Below are positions 49,715-59,100 of a stretch of 64,000 bases of DNA, in pieces. The DNA lies in NCBI GenBank assembly GCA_020635715.1, contig JACJZG010000013.1, forward strand, positions 48,651 through 112,650. Direction: 5' to 3'. Each line of letters opens with the position of its first letter. Position 1 is the first letter of the stretch. The position numbers and the translations under genes are program-made. The stretch comes from Flavobacteriales bacterium (lineage in GTDB: Bacteria > Bacteroidota > Bacteroidia > Flavobacteriales_F > PHOS-HE28). The notes under the pieces were generated by a model. The model saw only the letters and a program-made list of their open reading frames with translations, ran no database searches and was not told where the DNA came from.

Positions 49715-50473
49715 TCAGAGGACGTACCGGAAGCCTAGGTCGAGCGTTCCGCTATACAAGGTCGCGGTGATCGGGGCATCGAGGATATCCACCAGACCAT
49801 ACCGCAACGTCGGTTGCAGGCGCCACTCGAAGCGATCACCGGTGCGCAGGGAGAGACCGGTGCTCAAGTACGCGAACGCATTGAAGCCCTTGAAGTCCTC
49901 CACTTTCTCGTAACGGGTCTCCTCCTTGGTGCCATCAGCATACTCATTGATGGTGTGGCCACGGGCCGCGATCAGGATCGATGGCGCCATGCCAACGGCC
50001 GATACCGAGCGCAATCTTCCTTTACCCACACGCACTGTCAACCCGATGGGGAGCTCGACGTAGTGGAAGGAGTCCTTGAAGGTGACCTTGATCGGCACTG
50101 CTCCATCCGTGGCGTAGATGAAGCCCCTCCGTGGATCGATGATGTCGCCGAACGAGAGGTCCTCCAGGTCCACGCGATGCACCCATCCGAGGTGGTGATA
50201 GCCAACGCCCATTTCCACCCCGATCCGTTTGCCCAGTTGTTTCCCCATGTTCACCACGGTGGTCAAGGCGAGCTTCGGTACCTCACGCTCATTGCGCAGG
50301 CCGATGATCAGCTCGTTCTCCAAGTTGGACAGGTTGGCGCTAAGGGTCCGGTAACCCATGCCAGCCCCGGCCCTGAAGCCGATGGTCCATGGCTCCTGGG
50401 CGCGCGGCCGCATCTGGGCGAGAGCGGAGCCGGCCATCAAAGCCAGGGAGAGAAGCACCGTTATCCGTGACAT
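49715..50473 (-). CDS. Outer-membrane beta-barrel protein (OMP_b-brl_2/PorT-like)
   Basis: 252-aa protein with signal peptide (MSRITVLLSLALMAGSALAQ; start 50473, extension to 50578 rejected) and alternating beta strands typical of the small Bacteroidota barrels: WTIGFRAGAGMGYRTLSANLSNLENELIIGLR, KRIGVEMGVGYHHLGWVH, DSFHYVELPIGLTVRVG and LQPTLRYGLVDIL, ending in the C-terminal aromatic-hydrophobic strand (LDLGFRYVL). Location outer membrane; pore or assembly role unknown. Lies downstream of mnmE on the same strand. Confidence 0.85.
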   Translation of the reverse strand: MSRITVLLSLALMAGSALAQMRPRAQEPWTIGFRAGAGMGYRTLSANLSNLENELIIGLRNEREVPKLALTTVVNMGKQLGKRIGVEMGVGYHHLGWVHRVDLEDLSFGDIIDPRRGFIYATDGAVPIKVTFKDSFHYVELPIGLTVRVGKGRLRSVSAVGMAPSILIAARGHTINEYADGTKEETRYEKVEDFKGFNAFAYLSTGLSLRTGDRFEWRLQPTLRYGLVDILDAPITATLYSGTLDLGFRYVL

Positions 50474-50574
50474 GGGGGTGTATGCTACTGCGAAAGGATG
50501 AGCGGGGCAAGATATCCACACGAAAGACGCCGCTGCAAGCCACCGGGTTGCCGGGGGCCTGGTGCCGCGCCCCT

Positions 50575-51927
50575 TCACTTCCCGATGCAGAATCGTCCGA
50601 AGATGCTGCCAAGGAGGTCGTCCGGTGCGATGCGACCGGTGATCTCTCCGAGGTGGTGCTGTGCCCTGCGCAGGTCGATCGCCAACAGTTCGCCGCTCAC
50701 ACCGGAATCAATGGCCTGCTTGGCTTCCAACAATGCCTTTCGGGCCCTGGTGAGCGCATCCACATGGCGGGCATTCGTCACCACGATGTCACCGGTCCCG
50801 CTCTGCATCGCACGCACGTGAGCGAGGAAGGCCTCCTTGAGCAGGTCCATTCCCACACCTTGCTTCGCCGAGATGGCTATCGTGCCGTTCGTGACACGGA
50901 CGCCTTCAACATCACACTTGTTGAGGACGGGAAGGACCCGCGGCCCTTCACCGATGCGCTCCTGCAACAGCCCGGCCTCCGTGCGCAGCGCCCCCTCGGA
51001 CATGCGTGACGCATCGGCGAGCAGCACCACCAGACTTGCCGCGGCGGCCTTCTTGTAGCTCCGTTCGATCCCCAGTTGTTCCACCGTATCGGTCGTCCTG
51101 CGAAGGCCGGCGGTGTCGATGAAGCGGAAGAGGATCCCACCAACGGTCATCGTCTCCTCCACGGTATCGCGCGTGGTGCCGGGGATGTCGCTCACGATGG
51201 CGCGCTCCTCGTTCAGCAACGCGTTCAACAGGGTGCTCTTCCCACTGTTCGGGGCACCCAGGATCGCCACGGGGATCCCCTGTTTGATCGCGTTGCCATA
51301 GCGGAAGCTGTCGATCAGCTCGGTGCTCAGGTCCACCAGCCGGTCCAGTAGGGCCAGCAGTTCCACACGCTGGGCGAACTGCACATCCTCCTCACCGAAG
51401 TCGAGTTCGAGCTCGATCAACGCCGCGAAGTCGATGAGCTGTTGACGCAGCGCGTCGATGTGGGCACCGAAGCCCCCGCGCAGCTGGTGGATGGCGAGTC
51501 GATGTTGGGCGGCGCTCTGGCTGGCGATCAGATCGGCAACGGCCTCCGCCTGGCTCAGGTCCAGCTTGCGGTTCAGGAACGCGCGTTGGGTGAATTCCCC
51601 CGGCAGTGCCACCCGCGCACCACCATCCAGCATCGCTTCCAGCACGCGTTGCTGGATGTAGGTGGACCCATGGATGCTCACCTCCACCACATCCTCTCCG
51701 GTGTAGCTGTTCGGCCCCGGGAAGAAGGTGACCACCGCCTCATCGATCCGGCCGTCCGCATCGATCACCGGCACGAAGTAGGCATGACGTGCCAGCGGCT
51801 CCAGAGGTAGGGCTGGGGCCAGCCTTTCGATCACGGGATAGGCCCGTGGACCGCTCAAACGCAGCACGGCGATGGCACCCATGCCGGGTGCCGTGCTCAG
51901 CGCGGCGATGGTATCGTTGGCATCCAT
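50575..51927 (-). CDS. mnmE: tRNA uridine-5-carboxymethylaminomethyl modification GTPase MnmE
   Basis: 450-aa MnmE/TrmE GTPase, which with MnmG modifies the wobble uridine of certain tRNAs. N-terminal formyl-THF-binding region (DTIAALSTAPGMGAIAVLRLSGPRAY, VEVSIHGSTYIQQRVL), helical domain, then the inserted G domain: P-loop AILGAPNSGKSTLLNALL, EERAIVSDIPGTTRDTVEE, DTAGLRRTTD and LNKCDVEG. The C-terminus ends DLLGSIFGRFCIGK with the conserved C-x-G-K. Full length. An ATG at 51927 leads directly into the family N-terminus. Confidence 0.97.
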   Translation of the reverse strand: MDANDTIAALSTAPGMGAIAVLRLSGPRAYPVIERLAPALPLEPLARHAYFVPVIDADGRIDEAVVTFFPGPNSYTGEDVVEVSIHGSTYIQQRVLEAMLDGGARVALPGEFTQRAFLNRKLDLSQAEAVADLIASQSAAQHRLAIHQLRGGFGAHIDALRQQLIDFAALIELELDFGEEDVQFAQRVELLALLDRLVDLSTELIDSFRYGNAIKQGIPVAILGAPNSGKSTLLNALLNEERAIVSDIPGTTRDTVEETMTVGGILFRFIDTAGLRRTTDTVEQLGIERSYKKAAAASLVVLLADASRMSEGALRTEAGLLQERIGEGPRVLPVLNKCDVEGVRVTNGTIAISAKQGVGMDLLKEAFLAHVRAMQSGTGDIVVTNARHVDALTRARKALLEAKQAIDSGVSGELLAIDLRRAQHHLGEITGRIAPDDLLGSIFGRFCIGK

Positions 51928-51989
51928 GGCACGAAGGAAACCAGAACGGACCGAAAGTTGCGGACCTTCGCATCACGAATTCCACCGCC

Positions 51990-53315
51990 ATGAACATTGT
52001 CCGGGAACGCTACGAACAACTGCCTTACCCGCAAGTGGTGGTCATCGGCGGCGGTTTCGCAGGCCTGGAGGTGGTGAAGGGGCTGAACGGGAAGCCGTTC
52101 AAAGTGTTGCTCCTGGACAAGCAGAACCACCATTGCTTCCAACCGCTGTTGTACCAGGTGGCCACGGCCAGCCTCAGCGCCGACAGCATCGCCCATCCGT
52201 TCCGCACCACCATCGCCCCCATGCCCAACGTGGCCTTCCGGATGTGCTCGGTGCTCGGGGTGGATCCCACGGCCCGCCTGGTGCATACCGACCGGGGCGA
52301 GGTGGCGTATGACATTCTGGTGGTGGCCACGGGCAGCAGCACGAATTTCTTCGGCAATGCGCGTATGGAGCAGGAGGCCATGCAACTGAAGTCCATCGCA
52401 CAGGCCCTCGACATCCGGAGTGATTTCCTGCAGGACTTCGAGGCCGCGTTGTACGCGCAGGATGAAGCGGACCAGCGCCAGTGCCTCAACTTCGTGGTGG
52501 TGGGTGGCGGTCCTACCGGTGTGGAAATGGCCGGTGCGCTGGCCGAGATACGCCGCACCGTGCTGAAGCGCGAGTACCGCGAACTGGACAGCGAGCGCAT
52601 GCAGATCTGGCTGGTGGACAGCAACGACCGGGTCCTGAGGAGCTTCAGTGAACGCAACAGCGCCAGGGCACGGGAATACCTCGAGACCATGGGTGTCCAT
52701 TTGAAGCTCGGCGCCCGGGTCACGGACTACGATGGGGAGGTGGTCTCGTTCAGCACCGGCGAACGCATGGCATCACATACCGTGCTGTGGGCCGCTGGTG
52801 TGAAGGGCGTGCTGCTGCCCGGCCTGGAGTCCGCCATGGTGCCCAAGGCCAACCGGTACGCGGTGGATCGGCAGAACAGCGTGGTCGGTTTCAAGGACAT
52901 TTATGCCCTGGGCGATGTGGCATTGATGACCGAGGAGGACTGGGCGCACGGGCACCCGCAGGTCGCACCAGCGGCCATCCAGCAGGCGCAATGGCTGGTG
53001 CGCAATCTCATCCGGTCCCAGCGCGGGTCGGCCATGGAGCCGTTCACCTACAAGGACAGGGGCAGCATGGCCACGATCGGCCGATACAAGGCCGTGGTCG
53101 ACGTGGGCCGGATCCACATCGGCGGCCTCATCGCATGGCTCGCCTGGATGTTCGTGCACCTGATGGCCCTGGTGGGCTTCCGCAATCGCCTGCAGGTGCT
53201 CATGGGTTGGGCGTGGAAGTACCTCAGCTGGCGGAACACGGTGCGCCTCATCATCAGGCCCTACGTGCGAAAGGCCACGGTAACGGAGCAGGAAGCGGCC
53301 GTATCAACACGGTAA
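51990..53315 (+). CDS. Type II NADH dehydrogenase-like FAD oxidoreductase
   Basis: 441-aa flavoprotein that probably passes electrons from NADH to quinone without pumping protons (NDH-2). FAD-binding QVVVIGGGFAGLEVVKGL (N-terminal), quinone-site QNHHCFQPLLYQVATASLSADSIAHPFR, the second Rossmann LNFVVVGGGPTGVEMAGALAEI and GFKDIYALGDVALM with AIQQAQWLVRNLI. The C-terminal amphipathic helices (IHIGGLIAWLAWMFVHLMALVGFRNRL) would anchor it to the membrane. ATG 51990 is the natural start; mnmE diverges. Confidence 0.93.
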   Translation: MNIVRERYEQLPYPQVVVIGGGFAGLEVVKGLNGKPFKVLLLDKQNHHCFQPLLYQVATASLSADSIAHPFRTTIAPMPNVAFRMCSVLGVDPTARLVHTDRGEVAYDILVVATGSSTNFFGNARMEQEAMQLKSIAQALDIRSDFLQDFEAALYAQDEADQRQCLNFVVVGGGPTGVEMAGALAEIRRTVLKREYRELDSERMQIWLVDSNDRVLRSFSERNSARAREYLETMGVHLKLGARVTDYDGEVVSFSTGERMASHTVLWAAGVKGVLLPGLESAMVPKANRYAVDRQNSVVGFKDIYALGDVALMTEEDWAHGHPQVAPAAIQQAQWLVRNLIRSQRGSAMEPFTYKDRGSMATIGRYKAVVDVGRIHIGGLIAWLAWMFVHLMALVGFRNRLQVLMGWAWKYLSWRNTVRLIIRPYVRKATVTEQEAAVSTR

Positions 53316-53376
53316 AGGCTCCATCTCGTTCCTTTGCACGCCCCGCCCGGATCGGTCCGGGTGCTCATGAGAAGCC

Positions 53377-55170
53377 ATGTCCCAGGATAGACTGCATGCC
53401 CTGCTGATCCCCGCGCTGCAACGCGCGTTCCAAGACTCGTTCGGTACACCGGTGGAAGAACGGGCCCTGGTGCTTCAACAGACGCGAGCGGAGTTCGAGG
53501 GCGACCTCACCATCAACGTCTTTCCTTTCCTGCGGGTCACCGGGAAAAGCCCGGAACAGACGGCGCAGGCCATCGGCGAACACCTGGTGGGCCATGTGGA
53601 GGTCGTTGAGCGCTTCAACGTGGTCAAGGGCTTCCTGAACCTGGTGATCAGCGACGCCTATTGGTCGCGTTTCCTGCACGAAGCAGCATCGAGCGACATC
53701 CTTGCCTTTCCGGCCACTGGTGCGGAAGTGATGGTGGAATACGCGAGCCCCAACACCAACAAACCGCTTCACCTGGGCCACCTGCGCAACATCTTCCTGG
53801 GTTGGAGCGTGAGCCGCATCCTCGAAGCTGCCGGCAACAAAGTGATCAAGGTGCAGGTGATCAACGACCGTGGCATCCACATCTGCAAGAGCATGCTGGC
53901 CTGGCAGCGCTTTGGGAACGGCGAAACCCCGGCCAGCAGCGGACTGAAGGGCGACAAGCTGGTGGGCAAGTACTACGTGGAGTTCGACAAGGCGTACAAG
54001 CAGGAGGTCGATACCCTGGTGGCCACAGGCGTTCCCAAGGAAGAGGCGGAAAAGCAGGCGCCGATCCTCCTCGAAGCCCAGGATATGCTTCGCCAATGGG
54101 AAGCGAACGACCCCGCGGTGCGCGCATTGTGGGAGAAGATGAACGGCTGGGTCTACGACGGCTTCAACGCCACCTACGAGCGTATCGGCGTCACCTTCGA
54201 CAAGAACTACTACGAGAGCCAGACCTACGTGCTGGGTAAGGAGGATGTGCTGAAGGGGAAGGAGCGCGGCGTGTTCTACGAGAAGGACGGAGCCGTATGG
54301 GTGGACAACACGAAGGAGGGGCTTGATGAGAAGGTCCTGCTGCGCCGCGATGGCACCAGCGTGTATATGACCCAGGACATCGGAACGGCCATCAAGCGTT
54401 TCGAGGAGTTCCCGAACTTGAAGAAGCTCATCTACACGGTGGGCAACGAACAGGACTACCACTTCAAGGTGCTCTTCATCATCTTGAAGAAGCTCGGCTT
54501 CGCCTGGGCGGATGAACTCTTCCACCTGAGCTACGGCATGGTGGACCTGCCCAGCGGCAAGATGAAGAGCCGCGAAGGAACCGTGGTCGATGCCGACGAC
54601 CTGGTGCAGGAAGTGGTGGATGCCGCCCGCGCGGTCACCACCGAGCTGGGCAAGTTGGATGACTTCAGCGATGAGGAGAAGGCAGAGCTCTTTGAAATGA
54701 TCGGGCTAGCCGCGTTGAAGTACTTCCTGCTCAAGGTGGATCCGAAGAAGCGAATGCTCTTCGACCCGGCGGCGAGCATCGACCTGCAAGGCCATACCGG
54801 CCCCTTCATCCAGTACACTTATGCCCGGATCAGAAGCCTGCTTCGGAAGGCAGGGGAGGCCGCCGCCGAAAGTGATCCAGCTTCATCGAAGAGCCAGGTG
54901 CTCCTTCCCGAAGAGCGTGTCGTGCTGAAGCTGTTGCATCAGTTCCCCGCGGTGCTGAGCGAAGCCGCCATGCGCCTTGACCCATCCGCACTGGCCAACC
55001 ACGCCTATGAGCTCGTGAAGGCGTATAACGGATTCTACCAGAGCGTTCCGGTCCTCAAGGAAGAGGATGAGGGCAAGCGTTCGCGCAGGCTCGCCTTGAG
55101 CACAGCAGTGGCGAAGGCCACGAAGAAGGCCATGTGGTGCCTGGGCATCGAGGTGCCTGAACGGATGTGA
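53377..55170 (+). CDS. argS: Arginyl-tRNA synthetase
   Basis: 597-aa class I synthetase attaching arginine to its tRNA. N-terminal tRNA-binding domain, then VEYASPNTNKPLHLGHLRNIFLGWSVSRIL containing the HIGH-type motif (HLGH), and the KMSKS-like loop KMKSREGTVV. Catalytic EQDYHFKVLFIILKKLGF and the C-terminal anticodon-binding helices (FIQYTYARIRSLLRKAGEAA to KKAMWCLGIEVPERM) are complete. TTCCTTTG at 53329-53336 is one base off TAnnTTTG and may be its promoter. Confidence 0.98.
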   Translation: MSQDRLHALLIPALQRAFQDSFGTPVEERALVLQQTRAEFEGDLTINVFPFLRVTGKSPEQTAQAIGEHLVGHVEVVERFNVVKGFLNLVISDAYWSRFLHEAASSDILAFPATGAEVMVEYASPNTNKPLHLGHLRNIFLGWSVSRILEAAGNKVIKVQVINDRGIHICKSMLAWQRFGNGETPASSGLKGDKLVGKYYVEFDKAYKQEVDTLVATGVPKEEAEKQAPILLEAQDMLRQWEANDPAVRALWEKMNGWVYDGFNATYERIGVTFDKNYYESQTYVLGKEDVLKGKERGVFYEKDGAVWVDNTKEGLDEKVLLRRDGTSVYMTQDIGTAIKRFEEFPNLKKLIYTVGNEQDYHFKVLFIILKKLGFAWADELFHLSYGMVDLPSGKMKSREGTVVDADDLVQEVVDAARAVTTELGKLDDFSDEEKAELFEMIGLAALKYFLLKVDPKKRMLFDPAASIDLQGHTGPFIQYTYARIRSLLRKAGEAAAESDPASSKSQVLLPEERVVLKLLHQFPAVLSEAAMRLDPSALANHAYELVKAYNGFYQSVPVLKEEDEGKRSRRLALSTAVAKATKKAMWCLGIEVPERM

Positions 55171-55175
55171 CCGCT

Positions 55176-55191
55176 GGTGGTCGATACCACC
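55176..55191. terminator. Small hairpin between convergent argS and porP/sprF genes
   Basis: GGTGGT (55176-55181) and ACCACC (55186-55191) form a perfect 6-bp stem around CGAT in the 20-base gap between the two stops. No T-tract; weak evidence for termination. Confidence 0.4.
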
Positions 55192-56192
55192 TAGAACTTC
55201 GGGCAGGGCACCACGCGGTGGCGGCGGGCTTTCGCACGGCGCGGCCATTCGTAGATCAGGCTGAGCTCGTGCGCACCGGCGCTCTTCATGGTCAGTTTGC
55301 TGATCGTGATGTCATAGCTGTAGGTGATGCGCAGCTGCTTCTCCGTCTCGAAGCCTGCCATCAGGATCATGGCTTCACTGTTCCCGTAACCGGGTTGATA
55401 GGCCTTCGCGATCGGCAAGCCACGGTACCACAAGCCCGCGCTCACACGGTTGTGCTCGATGTACCCGCCGACATCCAGTTGATCCCACTTCCCCTGCGCC
55501 TTGTAATGGGCCGCCACGGTCATCTTGGTCATGCTGCGGATCAGCTTGTGGCCGTCCAACGGCATCCGATAGCCGGCATGCAATGTGGTGCGCATGGGTA
55601 CTGTCGCTTCACCATCGACCAATAGGCTCGTGTTCGGTCTGTTGATGTGGTTGAAGGAGGCGCCTGCCCAGAACCGTTCGCTGTAGAACAGACCACCGGC
55701 CGCGATATCGAGGTAGCTCGTATTGGGCACCATGTTCGGCTCGATCGAGGTCGGCGCCATGTCCCTGATCACCTGGTCGGCGAAGAGGTACCCGTCCGGG
55801 GAAACGGACCGCATCGTGAAGCCTGGCCGCACGCCGAAACGGATGGCTTGACGCCGGTTCAAGCGTGCCTCGTAACTGTAGCCCATCGCCACCGTGGTGA
55901 AGGACAACCCGTAGGATCCGGCCTTGTCACGCAGGACGAAGCCACCGAGGCCGCTATGTGCACCGGCGAAGTTGTGATCGTAGGCGAACGAGAAGGTCTC
56001 ATAGCCGGGCTGCACCCCGGGCCATTGCAGCCGGTAGTTCAGCGCGATGCGGTCCTGGAAGGTGTTGCCGGTAAGTGCGGGATTGAGATATTGCGACGCC
56101 GCGTAGAACTGCGAGAACTGCGGATCCTGCGCCCTGGCCGACCAGGTATGCAGGATCAATAACAGGAGGAACGCGCGGCGAAGTGGGCTCAT
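55191..56192 (-). CDS. PorP/SprF-family type IX secretion-associated outer-membrane protein
   Basis: 333-aa outer-membrane protein of the PorP/SprF family. Signal peptide MSPLRRAFLLLLILHTWSARA, then DPQFSQFYAASQYLNPALTGNTFQDRIALNYRLQWPGV, the family opening. Beta strands follow (YSYEARLNRRQAIRFGVRPGFTMR, NTSYLDIAAGGLFYSERFWAGASFNHINRP) to a basic C-terminus. SprF proteins are needed to secrete or attach SprB-type adhesins by T9SS. Its start overlaps the stop of the upstream giant gene (ATGA at 56189-56192), so the two form the standard pair. Confidence 0.93.
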   Translation of the reverse strand: MSPLRRAFLLLLILHTWSARAQDPQFSQFYAASQYLNPALTGNTFQDRIALNYRLQWPGVQPGYETFSFAYDHNFAGAHSGLGGFVLRDKAGSYGLSFTTVAMGYSYEARLNRRQAIRFGVRPGFTMRSVSPDGYLFADQVIRDMAPTSIEPNMVPNTSYLDIAAGGLFYSERFWAGASFNHINRPNTSLLVDGEATVPMRTTLHAGYRMPLDGHKLIRSMTKMTVAAHYKAQGKWDQLDVGGYIEHNRVSAGLWYRGLPIAKAYQPGYGNSEAMILMAGFETEKQLRITYSYDITISKLTMKSAGAHELSLIYEWPRRAKARRHRVVPCPKF

Positions 56193-59100
56193 CGGAACAG
56201 CGTCAGATCACTCAATTTCTCCACGGTCTTGCCATCCACGAAACGGAACCAGGTCTGCACCACATACACGTCCTGTGGACTGATCTGGCCACGGTAGTAT
56301 CCGTCCCACCCGATATTGAGGTCGGTGCTTTCGAAGATCAGTTCGCCCCACCGGTTGAACACGCGCATGCGGAAGTCCTTGACGAAGCGCACGAAGGGGT
56401 AGAAGACATCGTTGCTGAGGTCGCCCGTCACCCAGTTGGAACCGCCACCCGCACCGCCATGGCCGCCTGGGCCGTTCGGGTCCGGTGTGAAGGCGGTCGG
56501 AAGCACGATGTCGTAGACAGGCGTGATGGTGATCATCTGTGTGGTGCTGCCTTCACAACCATGGTCATCGACCACGGTAAGTTCGGTCTCGAACACGCCG
56601 ATCTCGTTGAAGGCGTAACTGGGGTTCGCCATGGAGCTGGTGCCGCCATCGCCAAAGACCCAGGCATAGTTCACGATGGTCCCCGAGCTCTGATCCGTGA
56701 ACGTCACCACCGGATCATCGATGGTGGTGGTCAGAGGCGAGGCGGAGAACGCCGCAACGGGATGACCATGGGCATGGATGGCGCCCTGGTTGGTGCTCGT
56801 ACTTGTGCAACCCAACGGGGTGGTCACGGTCAGGCTCGCGAGGTAGTTGCCCTGCGGATAGATCACTTCCGGCGCCGTCACATGGCTCGTCTGACCATTG
56901 CCCAGTGTCCAGGTGTACAATACGTTGCCCAGGTCCAGGCTCGGGAATTGTGCATGCAGCGGGGCACAGCCTTCTGCGATCACCGCCGGCAACTGGAAGC
57001 TCGGGGCGATGTCCAACCGCAACGCTACGGTCCTCTCCACAGAGTTGCCGCAGGCGTCGGTCACCGTCACCACCAGATCCTGGTCCGCATTGATCGGCAT
57101 GGAGTAGGGCCCTGCACCCGTATATCCCATCGGTTCCCAGCTTATGGCGTAGTTACCGGGATAGTCGCTCACGTTCACCCCCACGTTCGCCACACCATTG
57201 ATGCAGGTGGTCGTATCGCCATAGGAGCTGATGGTGGCGGCTCCCAGGTCAAGCACCGTCACAGGGACCGGCGTATCTGGACCGGCGCACCCGTTCTGGT
57301 CCACCACGGTGAGCAGGATCGTTTGCGAACTCTGGAAGGCCAGCTGCACGAGCGGGCTGTATCCAAGACCGCCCCAGTTGAAGATGTAGCCACCGGCACC
57401 GCCTGTGGCCGATGCGGAGAAGGTGTTCGTGGCGTTCACACACACGGTGTCCGGCACCACGGTGGTCACCACGATGGGCTCCGGCTGCGCGATGGTCCCG
57501 CTGGCCTGGGTGATGCATCCATTCGCATCGGTCACCTGAGCCGTGTACGCTCCCGCCGCAAGGTTGTTCATGTTGAGCCCGCTGGCTCCGTTGCTCCAAC
57601 TGATGGAGTAGTCCGGTGTGCCGCCCTCCACGGTCAGGGCCAGGGATCCATTCGCACCACCGTTGCACGATACGTCCGAAGGGATCACCTCCGACACCAC
57701 AAGAGGATCCGGCTGGGTCACCGTGGCGGACAAGGTGGTGTCGCAACCGAGCGCATCGCTCACCGTAACGCTATAGATGCCCGCTGCCAGCCCAAGCGCA
57801 ATGGCCGATTGTTGACCGGCCGGATCGTTCCACTGGAACTGCAACCCGGCGGAGAGAGGCGTGAAGGCGATGGTCCCGTTCTGGTCCCCGTTGCACAGGG
57901 CGTTCGTGGGGCTGAGCGCAGCGTTGAGGAAGCTGTTGGACAGGGCGATATGCACCACGTCCTGGGCGGGTGGGCAGGTCGAATTACCGGTGGTGGTCAG
58001 CGTGAGATCAACGCCACCCGACAACACCTCGGCGGGTGTGGGTTGGTATTGGATGGATAGACCCGCACCCAGGATGCTGCCTTGTCCTCCGCTCCACTGC
58101 CCCCCTGTCGCATTCACCACACTGCCGTTCAGGACCACGGGATACTGGCCCTGGCAGGCCACCACATCAGCACCGGCGTTCGCCTCGTTGGGCTGTCCGG
58201 TGGCGGCGATCGTTCCAGTGGCTGTGGCTGGCGCGCAACCGTTCACATCCGTTACGGATACCGAGTAGGTCCCGGCGCCGGCGGTGATGCTTGCGTTCGT
58301 GTCGCCCGTGCTCCAGGTATAGGTGTAGGGCGCCGTCCCACCGCTCACTACGGCGGAGAGTGTGCCGTTCGCGGCACCCCCACAGGTCTCATCGGTGCCG
58401 GTGAGTTCCGCCAACGCGATCGCAGCCGGCTCGCCGATGGTGAGGCTCAGCGTTGTATCGCAGAAGAAGGTGTCATACACCGTCACCGAATAGGATCCTG
58501 CCGCCAGACCGTCCACGTTCTGGGTGGTCTGACCACCGGGTTGCCAGAGGTAGGTGAAGTCCGTTGCCGGGGTCACCACCGTAGCACTACCTGTCGCAGT
58601 GCCGTTGCAGAGCGCATCCACCTGATCGGTGTGGATGCCGATGAAGTTCTGGGGGATCGTCAGTACGATCTGGTCGGTATCCTGCGGGCATACGGTGTTC
58701 CCGATGGTCACCAGCGTCAAGGTGACCTCACCAGCGGCGATATCGCCCGGCCCCAGTGTATAGTCCACGTTGGGGAATACCCCATTGAACACGCCGTCGC
58801 CACCGCTCCATGCGCCGCTGGGCGCGTTCTCCACCGTCTCGTTCAGGTAGATCGGGCCACTGCTCGGGCACACCACACGATCGGGTCCGGCGTCAGCCAG
58901 GTTCGGTCTTCCGGTAGGCACGATCTCGCCATATCCGGTGGCCGGTCCACATCCGTTCGCATCGCTCACCGATACGTTATACATGCCCGATGTGGCGGTG
59001 AGCACCGGGCCGGTAGCTCCGTTGCTCCAGGTGTAGCTGTATGGTGCCGTACCGCCCGTTGCTGTGGCGGTCAAGGTGCCATCCGCATCGCCAAGACAGG